Assembly (NCBI GenBank): GCA_029068395.1
Contig: JAIECQ010000123.1
Span: 1-32,617, forward strand
Source: Rikenellaceae bacterium
GTDB taxonomy: Bacteria; Bacteroidota; Bacteroidia; Bacteroidales; Rikenellaceae
Direction of reading: 5' to 3'
Length of the DNA: 32,617 nt
Below are positions 22,984-30,895 of this stretch, piece by piece (position 1 is the first letter of the stretch; each line of letters begins with the position of its first letter). A program made the translations under genes and the position numbers. The notes beneath the pieces are model-generated. The model ran no database searches, had not been told where the DNA came from, and worked only from the letters and a program-made list of their open reading frames with translations.

Positions 22984-25900
22984 ATCTGAAATTCTTTATC
23001 GACCGGCCGATACTGTCTATCGTCCTATCGGTCTCTATCGTATTGCTCGGCATTGTGGGACTTGCTACTTTGCCGGTGGAACAGTATCCCGACATCGCTC
23101 CGCCCACCGTAAACGTATGGGCAAGCTATCCGGGTGCAAACTCGGAAACAGTGCAAAAGAGCGTAGTCATACCTTTGGAAGAAGCCATCAACGGTGTTGA
23201 GGGCATGACATACATAACTTCCGAAGCCTCCAACGACGGCAACGCATCGCTGATGATATATTTCCGTCAGGGAACGGATCCCGATATGGCGGCTGTGAAC
23301 GTACAGAACCGTGTGGCGACAGCCCAGAGTCTTCTGCCTGCCGAGGTGGTGCGGATAGGCATTACCACCGAAAAACAACAGAACGCCGAGCTGAAGACTT
23401 TTGCGCTCTACGATCCCGAAGGCCGCTACAGCAAGCAGTTCCTCAATAATTATATCAAAATCAACGTCGAGCCACGTATCAAGCGAGTGCAGGGAGTCGG
23501 CAAGGTACAGCTGTTCGGCTCTCCATACAGTATGCGCTTGTGGCTGAAACCCGACCGTATGGCGCAATATCGCCTTATTCCGGACGACATCGCCGCTTTG
23601 CTTGCCGGACAGAATATCGAGGCTGCGACAGGCTCCTTCGGAGAGAACCACGACAACGCCAACGTCTATACGATGAAGTATCGCGGACGCTTTACGACAG
23701 CGGAACAGTTCGGCGACATCGTAGTAAAATCTCTCCCCAACGGGGATATCCTCCGTCTGAAAGATGTGGCCGGCATTGAACTCGGCGACGAGGACTACAA
23801 CTTTGAGAATACCATCAACGGAAAGCCGGCGTCGATGCTTACGATCTACCAGACGGCAGGCTCGAATGCCTCGGCTGTTATCAACGAGATTGACCGTGTA
23901 CTCGACGAATGTGCGAAAGATCTCCCCAAAGGTCTGGAGTTTGTGACGATGAGCGATACTAATCGTTTCCTCTATGCTTCTATTCATGAGGTGGTGTGGG
24001 CTTTGATAGTCTCCATACTGCTGGTGGTGCTGGTGGTGTATTTCTTCCTGCAAGATTTCAAAGCTACCCTGATTCCGACTGTTGCGATATTCGTGTCGAT
24101 CATCGGCACATTCGGCTTCATGGCCGTTGCCGGATTCTCCATCAACCTGCTTACACTGTTCGCGCTTGTGCTCGCAATCGGTACGGTGGTCGATAATGCC
24201 ATTATTGTCGTAGAAGCGGTGCAGTCCAAATTCGATGCAGGTTACAAGTCGACATACATGGCGACAAATGACGCCATGAACGGCATAACCTCGGCGATAG
24301 TGGTTTCCACCATCATTTTTATGGCGGTGTTTATCCCTACTTCCATGATGGGCGGCACGTCGGGCACGTTCTACAAGCAGTTCGGCATCACGATGGCCGT
24401 GGCAGTCGGTCTGTCGGCATTGAACGCTCTCACACTTTCGCCTGCCTTATGTGCGATGATGATGCGTCCTGCCGATGGCGACAAAGGCTTTTCCGCTCGT
24501 GTCCGCAAGGCTTACAACGCCGCATTCAATGCCATGCTTGAGCGTTATAAGAACGGTGTTCTTTTCTTCGTGCGCCGTCCGGCAGTATCCTTTGTCGTGC
24601 TTTTCGTCGGTATCGGTCTGCTGGGATGGTTTATGCGCATCACACCTTCCGGTTTTGTACCCGACGAAGATACGGGAACCGTAATGGTATCACTTAAAAC
24701 AAAACCCGGAACATCATCAAAAAAGACTATGCAGGTCATACGGGATTTTGACAAAAAAATTGCCGAAATCGCCGGAGTAGACTACCGCGGTGCTGTCGTA
24801 GGATATTCATTCTCCGGCACAGGTCCGACTGCCGGTGTGTTCTTCCTTTCGCTGAAACACTGGGACGAACGCAAATCGCCGTTGGAAAGTGCCGATGCGA
24901 TATCGGGTCGGATTTATGCTCTCGCCGATTCCGTGCCGGATGCCAATTTCTTCGTGGCGACGCCGCCGATGATTCCCGGCTATGGTATGAGCAACGGATT
25001 CGACCTATACCTTCAGGACAAAGCAGGCGGCGATCTCAACGAGTTCAAAAAAGTGGCGGAAGAGTATGTGGCGGAACTTAACCGCCGTCCGGAAATCGAA
25101 ATGGCATATTCGGCCTTTGATACCCGGTATCCCCAATATTGGGTTGACATCGACGCTGCGCAGTGTGAGCGTGTCGGGGTGACTCCGGCTCAGGTACTTT
25201 CCACCATGTCGGGATATTTCGGCGGCAACTATGCCTCTAATTTCAACCGGTTCAACAAGCTGTACCGCGTGATGCTTCAGGCAGACCCGTCGACCCGTGT
25301 GACGCCGGAATCCATCCGAAATTTCTATATCCGTACCGGAAACGGCGAAATGGCCCCGCTGTCTCAGTTCGTCACCCTCACCAAGACCTACGGTCCCCAG
25401 TCCATTTCACGCTTCAACCTCTATAATTCCATAGCAGTGAACGGCAGCGCCGCACCCGGATACAGCTCAGGCGACGCACTGAAAGCCATTGCCGAGACTG
25501 CCGAAAAAGTGCTCCCCCGCAACTATGGCTACGAGCTTGGAGGCATAAGCCGCGAGGAGGCATCGACCGGAAACAATGCGATGATCATCTTTGCACTGTG
25601 TGCCATACTCGTATTTCTTATCCTCGCCGGACTTTATGAAAGCCTGCTGTTGCCGCTGGTCGTGATTATCTCGATACCTTGCGGACTGATGGGCAGCTTC
25701 CTCTTTGCCAAACTTTTCGCACTTGAGAACAACATCTATCTTCAGACGGGACTCATCATGCTTATCGGCCTGCTCGCAAAGACGGCAATCCTCATCACCG
25801 AGTATGCGGGCAAACGGCGCAAAAGCGGTATGACGCTCAAACAGGCTGCCGTAGGAGCGGCAAAAGCCCGTCTGCGTCCTATCCTGATGACTGCGTTGAC

Positions 25901-26159
25901 AATGGTGTTCGGCATGTTGCCGCTGATGTTTGCCTCGGGCGTGGGTGCGAACGGCAACTCCACGCTCGGCACAGGTGCCGTAGGAGGTATGATTATCGGC
26001 ACACTGACCCTATTGTTCCTGGTGCCGGCCCTGTGGATGGTGTTCCAGAAGATTCAGGAGCGGTTCCGTCCGGTGGAAAAACAGAAGCCCGACTGGGCAA
26101 TGAGTGTCGAACTCGAAAGTGTAGCTAACCTGAAAAAGCAGAAAGAAGATGAAAAATAA
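22980..26159 (+). CDS. RND multidrug efflux permease (AcrB/HAE1 type)
   Basis: A proton-driven inner-membrane trimeric pump of 1059 aa, usual for HAE1 permeases. It starts with FIDRPILSIVLSVSIVLLG (TM1) and has the large periplasmic loop with YPDIAPPTVNV. TM4 is GTVVDNAIIVVEAV. The second half has FVPDEDTGTVMVSLKTKPGTS and the TM10 lysine in LLAKTAILITEYA. The AcrB Asp pair in TM4 is VDN here, so one Asp is replaced by Asn; this variant occurs in other Bacteroidetes RND pumps to my knowledge. It overlaps the adaptor by 4 nt and the channel gene by 11 nt, giving a complete tripartite operon. Confidence 0.97.
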   Translation: MNLKFFIDRPILSIVLSVSIVLLGIVGLATLPVEQYPDIAPPTVNVWASYPGANSETVQKSVVIPLEEAINGVEGMTYITSEASNDGNASLMIYFRQGTDPDMAAVNVQNRVATAQSLLPAEVVRIGITTEKQQNAELKTFALYDPEGRYSKQFLNNYIKINVEPRIKRVQGVGKVQLFGSPYSMRLWLKPDRMAQYRLIPDDIAALLAGQNIEAATGSFGENHDNANVYTMKYRGRFTTAEQFGDIVVKSLPNGDILRLKDVAGIELGDEDYNFENTINGKPASMLTIYQTAGSNASAVINEIDRVLDECAKDLPKGLEFVTMSDTNRFLYASIHEVVWALIVSILLVVLVVYFFLQDFKATLIPTVAIFVSIIGTFGFMAVAGFSINLLTLFALVLAIGTVVDNAIIVVEAVQSKFDAGYKSTYMATNDAMNGITSAIVVSTIIFMAVFIPTSMMGGTSGTFYKQFGITMAVAVGLSALNALTLSPALCAMMMRPADGDKGFSARVRKAYNAAFNAMLERYKNGVLFFVRRPAVSFVVLFVGIGLLGWFMRITPSGFVPDEDTGTVMVSLKTKPGTSSKKTMQVIRDFDKKIAEIAGVDYRGAVVGYSFSGTGPTAGVFFLSLKHWDERKSPLESADAISGRIYALADSVPDANFFVATPPMIPGYGMSNGFDLYLQDKAGGDLNEFKKVAEEYVAELNRRPEIEMAYSAFDTRYPQYWVDIDAAQCERVGVTPAQVLSTMSGYFGGNYASNFNRFNKLYRVMLQADPSTRVTPESIRNFYIRTGNGEMAPLSQFVTLTKTYGPQSISRFNLYNSIAVNGSAAPGYSSGDALKAIAETAEKVLPRNYGYELGGISREEASTGNNAMIIFALCAILVFLILAGLYESLLLPLVVIISIPCGLMGSFLFAKLFALENNIYLQTGLIMLIGLLAKTAILITEYAGKRRKSGMTLKQAAVGAAKARLRPILMTALTMVFGMLPLMFASGVGANGNSTLGTGAVGGMIIGTLTLLFLVPALWMVFQKIQERFRPVEKQKPDWAMSVELESVANLKKQKEDEK

Positions 26160-27504
26160 GATCATATTCACGGCTCTTGTAGCATTGCTGCTCGCATCCT
26201 GCGGAGTCTACCGCAAATATCAGCCGACGACCGAGGTAAGCACGGCCTTATACGGCAACGATATTATCGTGACAGATACGGCATCGCTCGCAACAATCGC
26301 ATGGCGTGAGTTTTTTACCGATCCGGCGTTGCAGAGGCTGATCGATTCGGCATTAGTCAAAAATACCGAATATCAGGTAGCCCGGCTGCGCACCGAACAG
26401 GCTCTCGCTTCGCTCGGAGCGGCAAAGCTGGCATATTTCCCGTCGCTCGACTTCGGTGCCGACGGCAACATTACACGTTATGACGGTCTGACAACCAAGA
26501 CATACAACATCGGTCTTAACGCTTCGTGGGAGGTTGATATCTTCGGCAAGCTGACTGCGGCAAAACGTGGAGCGGCTGCTGCGGCAGTATCGGCAGACGA
26601 ACAGGCGCAGGCAGTCCGAACCCAACTTGTCGCCACCGTCGCCACATCGTATTACTCTCTGCTGATGCTTGACCGGCAGATAGAGATTGCCGAAAACACG
26701 TTCGACAACTGGACGCAGACTATCCGCGTGATGGAGTTGCTGAAAACGGCAGGCAGGGCGAATGAGGCGGGCATTTTGCAGACCAAAGCCAACCGCACGG
26801 GGTTGCAGGCGGATATAGCCGCGATGAAAAAGAGCCGTAAGGAGATAGAAAATTCTCTTTGCGGACTGCTCGCCATAACCCCGCGTCCGATTGCAAGAAA
26901 CAAAATTGAAGATGCGGTATTCCCGGATGAGCTTTCAGTCGGACTGCCGGTGCAGCTTCTCGCCAACCGTCCCGATGTCAGGGCTGCGGAAACGGAGCTG
27001 GCAAGGACTCATTACGCACTCGGTGTGGCAAGAGCATCGTTCTATCCCTCGCTGACGCTTGGCGGCACGTTGGGTTTCACCAACAACGGCGGGATCGTGA
27101 TCAATCCCGGCCAATGGCTGCTCAACGCAGTCGGACAGCTCATGCAGCCGATATTCAACCGCGGTCAGCTTCGTGCCGGCTATAAGATAGCCGATGCCGA
27201 CAGGGAGATTGCGCTGTTGCAGTTCAACCAGTCGTTAATTGATGCCGGAACCGAGGTCAACAATGCTTTGACCGACATATCGGCAGCAAGAGAACGTCTC
27301 GTGCTTGTAAAGGAACAGTCGCAACTTCTTGCCGATGCCGTTGCGAAAACCGAACTGCTCATGCGTCATTCCACGACAAACTATCTCGAAGTCCTGACGG
27401 CACAGCAGGCACTGCTCGGCGCGCAGCAGAGCGAGGTACAATGCCGTTATGACGAGATAGCCGGAATAGTGTCGTTATATCATGCGCTTGGAGGTGGGAA
27501 ATAG
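26149..27504 (+). CDS. Outer-membrane efflux channel lipoprotein (TolC/OprM, NodT type)
   Basis: A 451-aa outer-membrane factor that completes the tripartite pump. The lipoprotein signal ends at LLASC (Cys about 18). Two repeated OEP domains follow. The first contains WREFFTDPALQRLIDSALVKNTEYQVARLRTEQA and SWEVDIFGKLTAAKRGA. The second contains LLANRPDVRAAETELARTHYALGVARASFYPSLTLGGTLG and AQQALLGAQQSEVQCRYDEI. The alternating helical and strand segments are typical. The start overlaps the permease's end by 11 nt, and its own end overlaps the MATE gene by 23 nt. Confidence 0.95.
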   Translation: MKNKIIFTALVALLLASCGVYRKYQPTTEVSTALYGNDIIVTDTASLATIAWREFFTDPALQRLIDSALVKNTEYQVARLRTEQALASLGAAKLAYFPSLDFGADGNITRYDGLTTKTYNIGLNASWEVDIFGKLTAAKRGAAAAAVSADEQAQAVRTQLVATVATSYYSLLMLDRQIEIAENTFDNWTQTIRVMELLKTAGRANEAGILQTKANRTGLQADIAAMKKSRKEIENSLCGLLAITPRPIARNKIEDAVFPDELSVGLPVQLLANRPDVRAAETELARTHYALGVARASFYPSLTLGGTLGFTNNGGIVINPGQWLLNAVGQLMQPIFNRGQLRAGYKIADADREIALLQFNQSLIDAGTEVNNALTDISAARERLVLVKEQSQLLADAVAKTELLMRHSTTNYLEVLTAQQALLGAQQSEVQCRYDEIAGIVSLYHALGGGK

Positions 27505-28870
27505 TATAACAAAAGACCCGAATCTCGACAGGGACAGACTCGACTTCGGCAACGGTAAGATAGGAGTGCTTTTCCGCGCTCTTTTCTTTCCCACGCTGAT
27601 AGGAATGATTTTCAATTCGGTTCTGACGTTGGTCGACGGTATGTTTGTAGGGCATAGCGCCGGAGCTAACGGAATAGCCGCAGTCAACATCGTCGCTCCG
27701 CTGTTTCTCCTGACGACAGGGGTCGGATTGATGCTTGGAATCGGCGCATCGGTTGTCGCAAGCATACGCTTGGCTGAAAATAATGTGAAAGCGGCACGTA
27801 TAATCATTACCCAAGCATACATAGCGGGAGTGGTAATTATCGGTATCCTTGCGACAATGGTATTGATGGGGCCCAAAGCGACAGTTTATATCCTTGGGTG
27901 CAGCCCTGAACTTGAAAGTAATGCGATAAGCTATCTGGTACTGCTTGTTCCCGGCCTGCTTTTTCTTTTGGTCGAGTGTATCGGCATAATGCTTATACGT
28001 ATTGACGGCTCTCCGAAATATGCCATGTGGAGTCAGCTTATTCCGGCATCATTAAATATCGTGTTGGATTATATTATGATATTTCCGATGGGAATGGGTA
28101 TCAGAGGTGCTGCTGTCGCCACATCCATAAGCTGCGGCATCGGCGCGTTTATCGTTTTGGTTTATTTTATCCGGTTTTGCGATAAACTGCGGTTTTATCG
28201 GCTGAAAATATCATTGACAAGTCTGTTACTGACGTTGCGCAATGTCGGCTATATGGCAAAAATCGGTTTTGCCACGTTCCTGACAGAATGCGCCATGGGG
28301 GTTATGATATATGTAGGTAACCATGCTTTCATGCGTCTGCAAGGCGCAGATGGAGTAGCCGCATATTCCATAGCATGTTTCCTTTTTCCTGTGGTGTTCT
28401 CTATAGCCAATGCAGTAGCCCAGTCAGCCCAGCCAATCATAAGTTTCAATTATGGCATACACCGGCAGGAGAGAATATCAAGAGCGTTACGGATTGCTCT
28501 TTATACAGCTGTGTTATGTGGTACATTCGTGACTATCGGGCTTTGGGGCGGAGCCAAGCCTATTGCAAGTGCGTTTCTGTCTTCCGACGAGCCTGCCTAT
28601 ACGCTTGCAGTCGACGGCTTACCCCTGTTCGCCACATGTGCCGTTTTCTTTGCGGTAAACATCACCCTCATCGGTTACTATCAGAGTATCGAGTCGGCAT
28701 GGCGATCAATATGCTACACGATGTTGAGAGGGATAATCTTTATCATTCCGTCGTTTCTCGTACTTCCTTTAATTCTCGGAATCGAAGGCGCTTGGCTGGC
28801 TATACCAATAGCTGAAGCATTGACATTGATAGTTATCGCTCTTCATTATCTATTTAAGGTACAGAATTAG
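27482..28870 (+). CDS. MATE-family multidrug exporter
   Basis: A 462-aa inner-membrane drug/cation antiporter with about twelve membrane segments in two homologous halves. It begins RALFFPTLIGMIFNSVLTLVDGMFVGHSAGANGIAAVNIVAP, characteristic of the DinF/NorM-like MATE branch. The second half has FATFLTECAMGVMIYVGNHAFMRLQGADGVAAYSIACF, ending in LALHYLFK-like basic residues. The start overlaps the RND channel gene by 23 nt, so the exporter is probably the fourth gene of the AraC-controlled operon. A terminator follows about 35 bp after the stop. Substrate is unknown. Confidence 0.94.
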   Translation: MRLEVGNSITKDPNLDRDRLDFGNGKIGVLFRALFFPTLIGMIFNSVLTLVDGMFVGHSAGANGIAAVNIVAPLFLLTTGVGLMLGIGASVVASIRLAENNVKAARIIITQAYIAGVVIIGILATMVLMGPKATVYILGCSPELESNAISYLVLLVPGLLFLLVECIGIMLIRIDGSPKYAMWSQLIPASLNIVLDYIMIFPMGMGIRGAAVATSISCGIGAFIVLVYFIRFCDKLRFYRLKISLTSLLLTLRNVGYMAKIGFATFLTECAMGVMIYVGNHAFMRLQGADGVAAYSIACFLFPVVFSIANAVAQSAQPIISFNYGIHRQERISRALRIALYTAVLCGTFVTIGLWGGAKPIASAFLSSDEPAYTLAVDGLPLFATCAVFFAVNITLIGYYQSIESAWRSICYTMLRGIIFIIPSFLVLPLILGIEGAWLAIPIAEALTLIVIALHYLFKVQN

Positions 28871-28903
28871 CCTGATGTTGCGGGCGATAATCTCTCTCAA
28901 AAG

Positions 28904-28943
28904 AAAAAGCACTATGTTGGGTCAAACCGTACATAGTGTTTTT
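28904..28943 (+). terminator. Terminator of the RND/MATE operon
   Basis: AAAAAGCACTATGT pairs with ACATAGTGTTTTT across a 13-nt loop, with further T-rich sequence. It lies about 35 bp after the MATE stop. Confidence 0.78.
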
Positions 28944-29206
28944 ATATGTCTTCTGAAGCCAAGGACTTTGAAATCTTTGGCAATGAAAAAGCAAGAAAGA
29001 AAAAAGGTCAGTCAGAATATCCGTTTCAGGAATTGAAAATGTCGCTAAGCGTACAGTCCTGTACATTCTCTGGGTTTTAATTTTGCCATTCAGGGGAAAC
29101 AAATCGGCGAGCATGCTGTCCACGAAATTCTTTTCGGGGGAGCCTAATAGCCCGACAGGCATTCGTCTGTCGTTAGATATACAATGTTAGCAAGCGTATT
29201 ATAGTA

Positions 29207-29306
29207 TTATTGCACAATATTGAATGACTAAAATCAGAGATTCTCAATAAACTCTAATCATGATAATAATACCTATTGATTTTTATCTTTTTATTGCATA
29301 ATATTT
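29207..29306. promoter_or_regulatory. Two palindromic operator-like repeats upstream of the XRE gene
   Basis: TTATTGCACAATATTG (29207-29222) and TTATTGCATAATATTT (29291-29306) share 14 of 16 bases. The core TATTG-CA-CAATA of the first is a perfect palindrome. The copies start 84 bp apart, about eight helical turns, and the second ends immediately before the -7-like TATCTTTA. Confidence 0.6.
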
Positions 29307-29308
29307 TA

Positions 29309-29316
29309 TATCTTTA
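29309..29316 (+). promoter_or_regulatory. Candidate -7 element of the XRE gene
   Basis: TATCTTTA, one base from consensus, 27 nt upstream of ATG 29343. A TTG lies 12 nt upstream inside the operator-like repeat, closer than usual. Confidence 0.45.
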
Positions 29317-29342
29317 CATCGGAAATATCGAAAGCATTAAAG

Positions 29343-29549
29343 ATGGACAAGCCCAAGAATCGAATAAAAGAGGTGTTGGAAGACAAAGGCATCAAGCAAA
29401 CTTGGTTGGCGGAAAAACTCGGAAAAAGTTTTTGCATCGTCAATTCTTATGTCTGTAACAGACGTCAGCCGAGTTTAGATGTATTGTTCGAAATAGCAAA
29501 CATTTTACAAGTTAATCCGAAAGATTTGATTGATATTAAAAAGGAATAA
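29343..29549 (+). CDS. Small XRE-family HTH regulator
   Basis: A 68-aa single-domain Cro/CI-type DNA-binding protein. The HTH spans IKQTWLAEKLGKSFCIVNSYVCNRRQPSLDVLFEIANILQVNPKDLI; it is close in size to restriction-modification controllers and toxin-antitoxin or phage repressors. Two matching palindromic repeats at its promoter suggest autoregulation. It is the first plus-strand gene of an AT-rich accessory segment and, apart from a short decayed frame, lies directly upstream of the DUF3800 and Fic genes. Its partner could be lost or could be these genes. Confidence 0.9.
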   Translation: MDKPKNRIKEVLEDKGIKQTWLAEKLGKSFCIVNSYVCNRRQPSLDVLFEIANILQVNPKDLIDIKKE

Positions 29550-29550
29550 G

Positions 29551-29722
29551 ATGGCAAAAAAGAACATAAAATTAGTTGTACCTAATATTCACAGAATTGG
29601 TTAATGGCTGGCTCAAATCATCCTATAAATCGGGTTACAAATTTGAGCAGAAACCATTGAATGAAGATACACGCAAAGTTCTTGATGATTATTTTTCTAA
29701 TGAATATTTCGGATATGAGTAA
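29551..29722 (+). pseudogene. Decayed or frameshifted small gene between XRE and DUF3800
   Basis: An ATG one nucleotide after the XRE stop opens a 17-residue frame, MAKKNIKLVVPNIHRIG. Shifting frame near 29588 gives an open stretch, FTELVNGWLKSSYKSGYKFEQKPLNEDTRKVLDDYFSNEYFGYE, that closes inside the start of the DUF3800 gene (TATGAGTAA). This looks like two ends of a gene brought together by deletion or frameshift. The second part vaguely resembles the C-terminus of sulfotransferase-like proteins (PLNEDTRKVLDDYF), a weak impression only. Confidence 0.4.
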
Positions 29723-30881
29723 CAAGAAATATGCTTTTATTGATGAATTCGGTGCGTTCGGATATGATTTTGATAATCCAGGATGTACTACTCATTTTCT
29801 GATTTGTGCAGTCATTGTAGACGAAAGCAATCTTTCGCTTGTAGCGGAGAGCGTAGAAACTATTAGAAAAAAATATTTTCAACAAGGAGAAATCAAGTCC
29901 GGTAAAATAGGAAAGAATCATAAAAGGCGTGTCTCTATCTTGACCGAGCTAAAACAACTCCCCTTTCACATATTTGCATTTGTATGTGACAAACGGAAAG
30001 TATATGAGAATTCTGGCCTCAGATATAAAACATCGTTTTATAAATTCCTGAATAATATAGTACATCAAGAATTAAGAATCTCATATAGTAACTTAACGAT
30101 TACTGCTGATGAAGTTGGAGGTAATGATTATCTTCAATCTTTTGCAGCTTACGTTAGGTCAAAAGAAATACCTCTTGATTTATTTGATAATAGCCTATTT
30201 AGGTTTGAAAATAGTAAACACAGTATAATCATACAAGTGGCAGATATAGTGTGTGGTTCTCTTGCATATAATTATGATATTAGGAAAATCTCAGAATCCG
30301 ATGGCTACAATTATAAATCCATATTAGGAGATAAAATATTAAGAATAAAAGAGTTTCCCGAAACCTTTGATACATTCAATGTTTCTCAGAATGACTTGAC
30401 CCCCGAATATAATTCACAAATTGCAGATATCTGCTATAGAAAAGCCAAACATTTCATAGAAACGCATAATGACACAGACAATGATGAAGTTAAGCAACAA
30501 ATTGCAGTATTGAATTATCTCCTGTTTAGATTTATGAATAAATCGCCCAGGAAATACATGCCCACCCAAGAACTTATTACCCAATTGGTATATTTAGGAT
30601 ATGATAAATTGTCTCTTCAAACATTTCGGAATAAAATCATAGCAAAACTTCGAGATAATGAGGTTATAATATCAAGCAGCTCTGGTGGATATAAGATACC
30701 ATCGACGGAAAAAGAATTGTATGACTTTGTAAATCATGGCAAAAGCATTATTATGCCAATGTTAGCACGATTAAAGACTTGTAACGATGTTATTCGGATG
30801 GGAACGAATGGAGAAATAAATCTATTCGAAAAGGCAGAATATCATTCACTTGCAAAAATGTTTGGGACAACCGAACTGTAA
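29715..30881 (+). CDS. DUF3800 domain protein with C-terminal winged-helix-like region
   Basis: A 388-aa protein. The N-terminal half is DUF3800, an RNase H-like fold of unknown activity often found in defence islands and mobile elements. It starts YAFIDEFGAFG (Asp10, Glu11), followed by GEIKSGKIG (Glu59), LTITADEVGGND (Asp132, Glu133) and IIQVADIVCGSLAY (Asp177). These acidic residues are placed as in metal-dependent nuclease-like sites. About residues 265-335 (LLFRFMNKSPRKYMPTQELITQL...KLRDNEVIISSSSGGYKIP) look like a winged helix. ATG 29715 (MSNKKYAF) is chosen over the ORF-track start 18 codons upstream. It is AT-rich compared with its flanks, and 14 bp separate it from the Fic gene. Nuclease activity is inference. 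Confidence 0.85.
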   Translation: MSNKKYAFIDEFGAFGYDFDNPGCTTHFLICAVIVDESNLSLVAESVETIRKKYFQQGEIKSGKIGKNHKRRVSILTELKQLPFHIFAFVCDKRKVYENSGLRYKTSFYKFLNNIVHQELRISYSNLTITADEVGGNDYLQSFAAYVRSKEIPLDLFDNSLFRFENSKHSIIIQVADIVCGSLAYNYDIRKISESDGYNYKSILGDKILRIKEFPETFDTFNVSQNDLTPEYNSQIADICYRKAKHFIETHNDTDNDEVKQQIAVLNYLLFRFMNKSPRKYMPTQELITQLVYLGYDKLSLQTFRNKIIAKLRDNEVIISSSSGGYKIPSTEKELYDFVNHGKSIIMPMLARLKTCNDVIRMGTNGEINLFEKAEYHSLAKMFGTTEL

Positions 30882-30895
30882 TTAATATCCTATAT

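Larger units (their letters stand above)
28871..29342. other. Gene-free gap with MATE terminator and XRE control region
   Basis: About 470 bp. The first 75 bp hold the operon terminator, and 29200-29320 holds the operator-like repeats and promoter of the XRE gene. The middle part (about 28950-29190) has short frames on both strands, including a 102-aa minus frame across the terminator, none with a recognisable family. Confidence 0.55.

Noticed and set aside
23025-24053. 342-aa minus-strand ORF antisense to the RND permease
   Set aside because: Shadow frame opposite a full-length permease.
28854-29162. 102-aa minus-strand ORF after the MATE gene
   Set aside because: It overlaps the MATE end and the operon terminator and matches no family I recognise.
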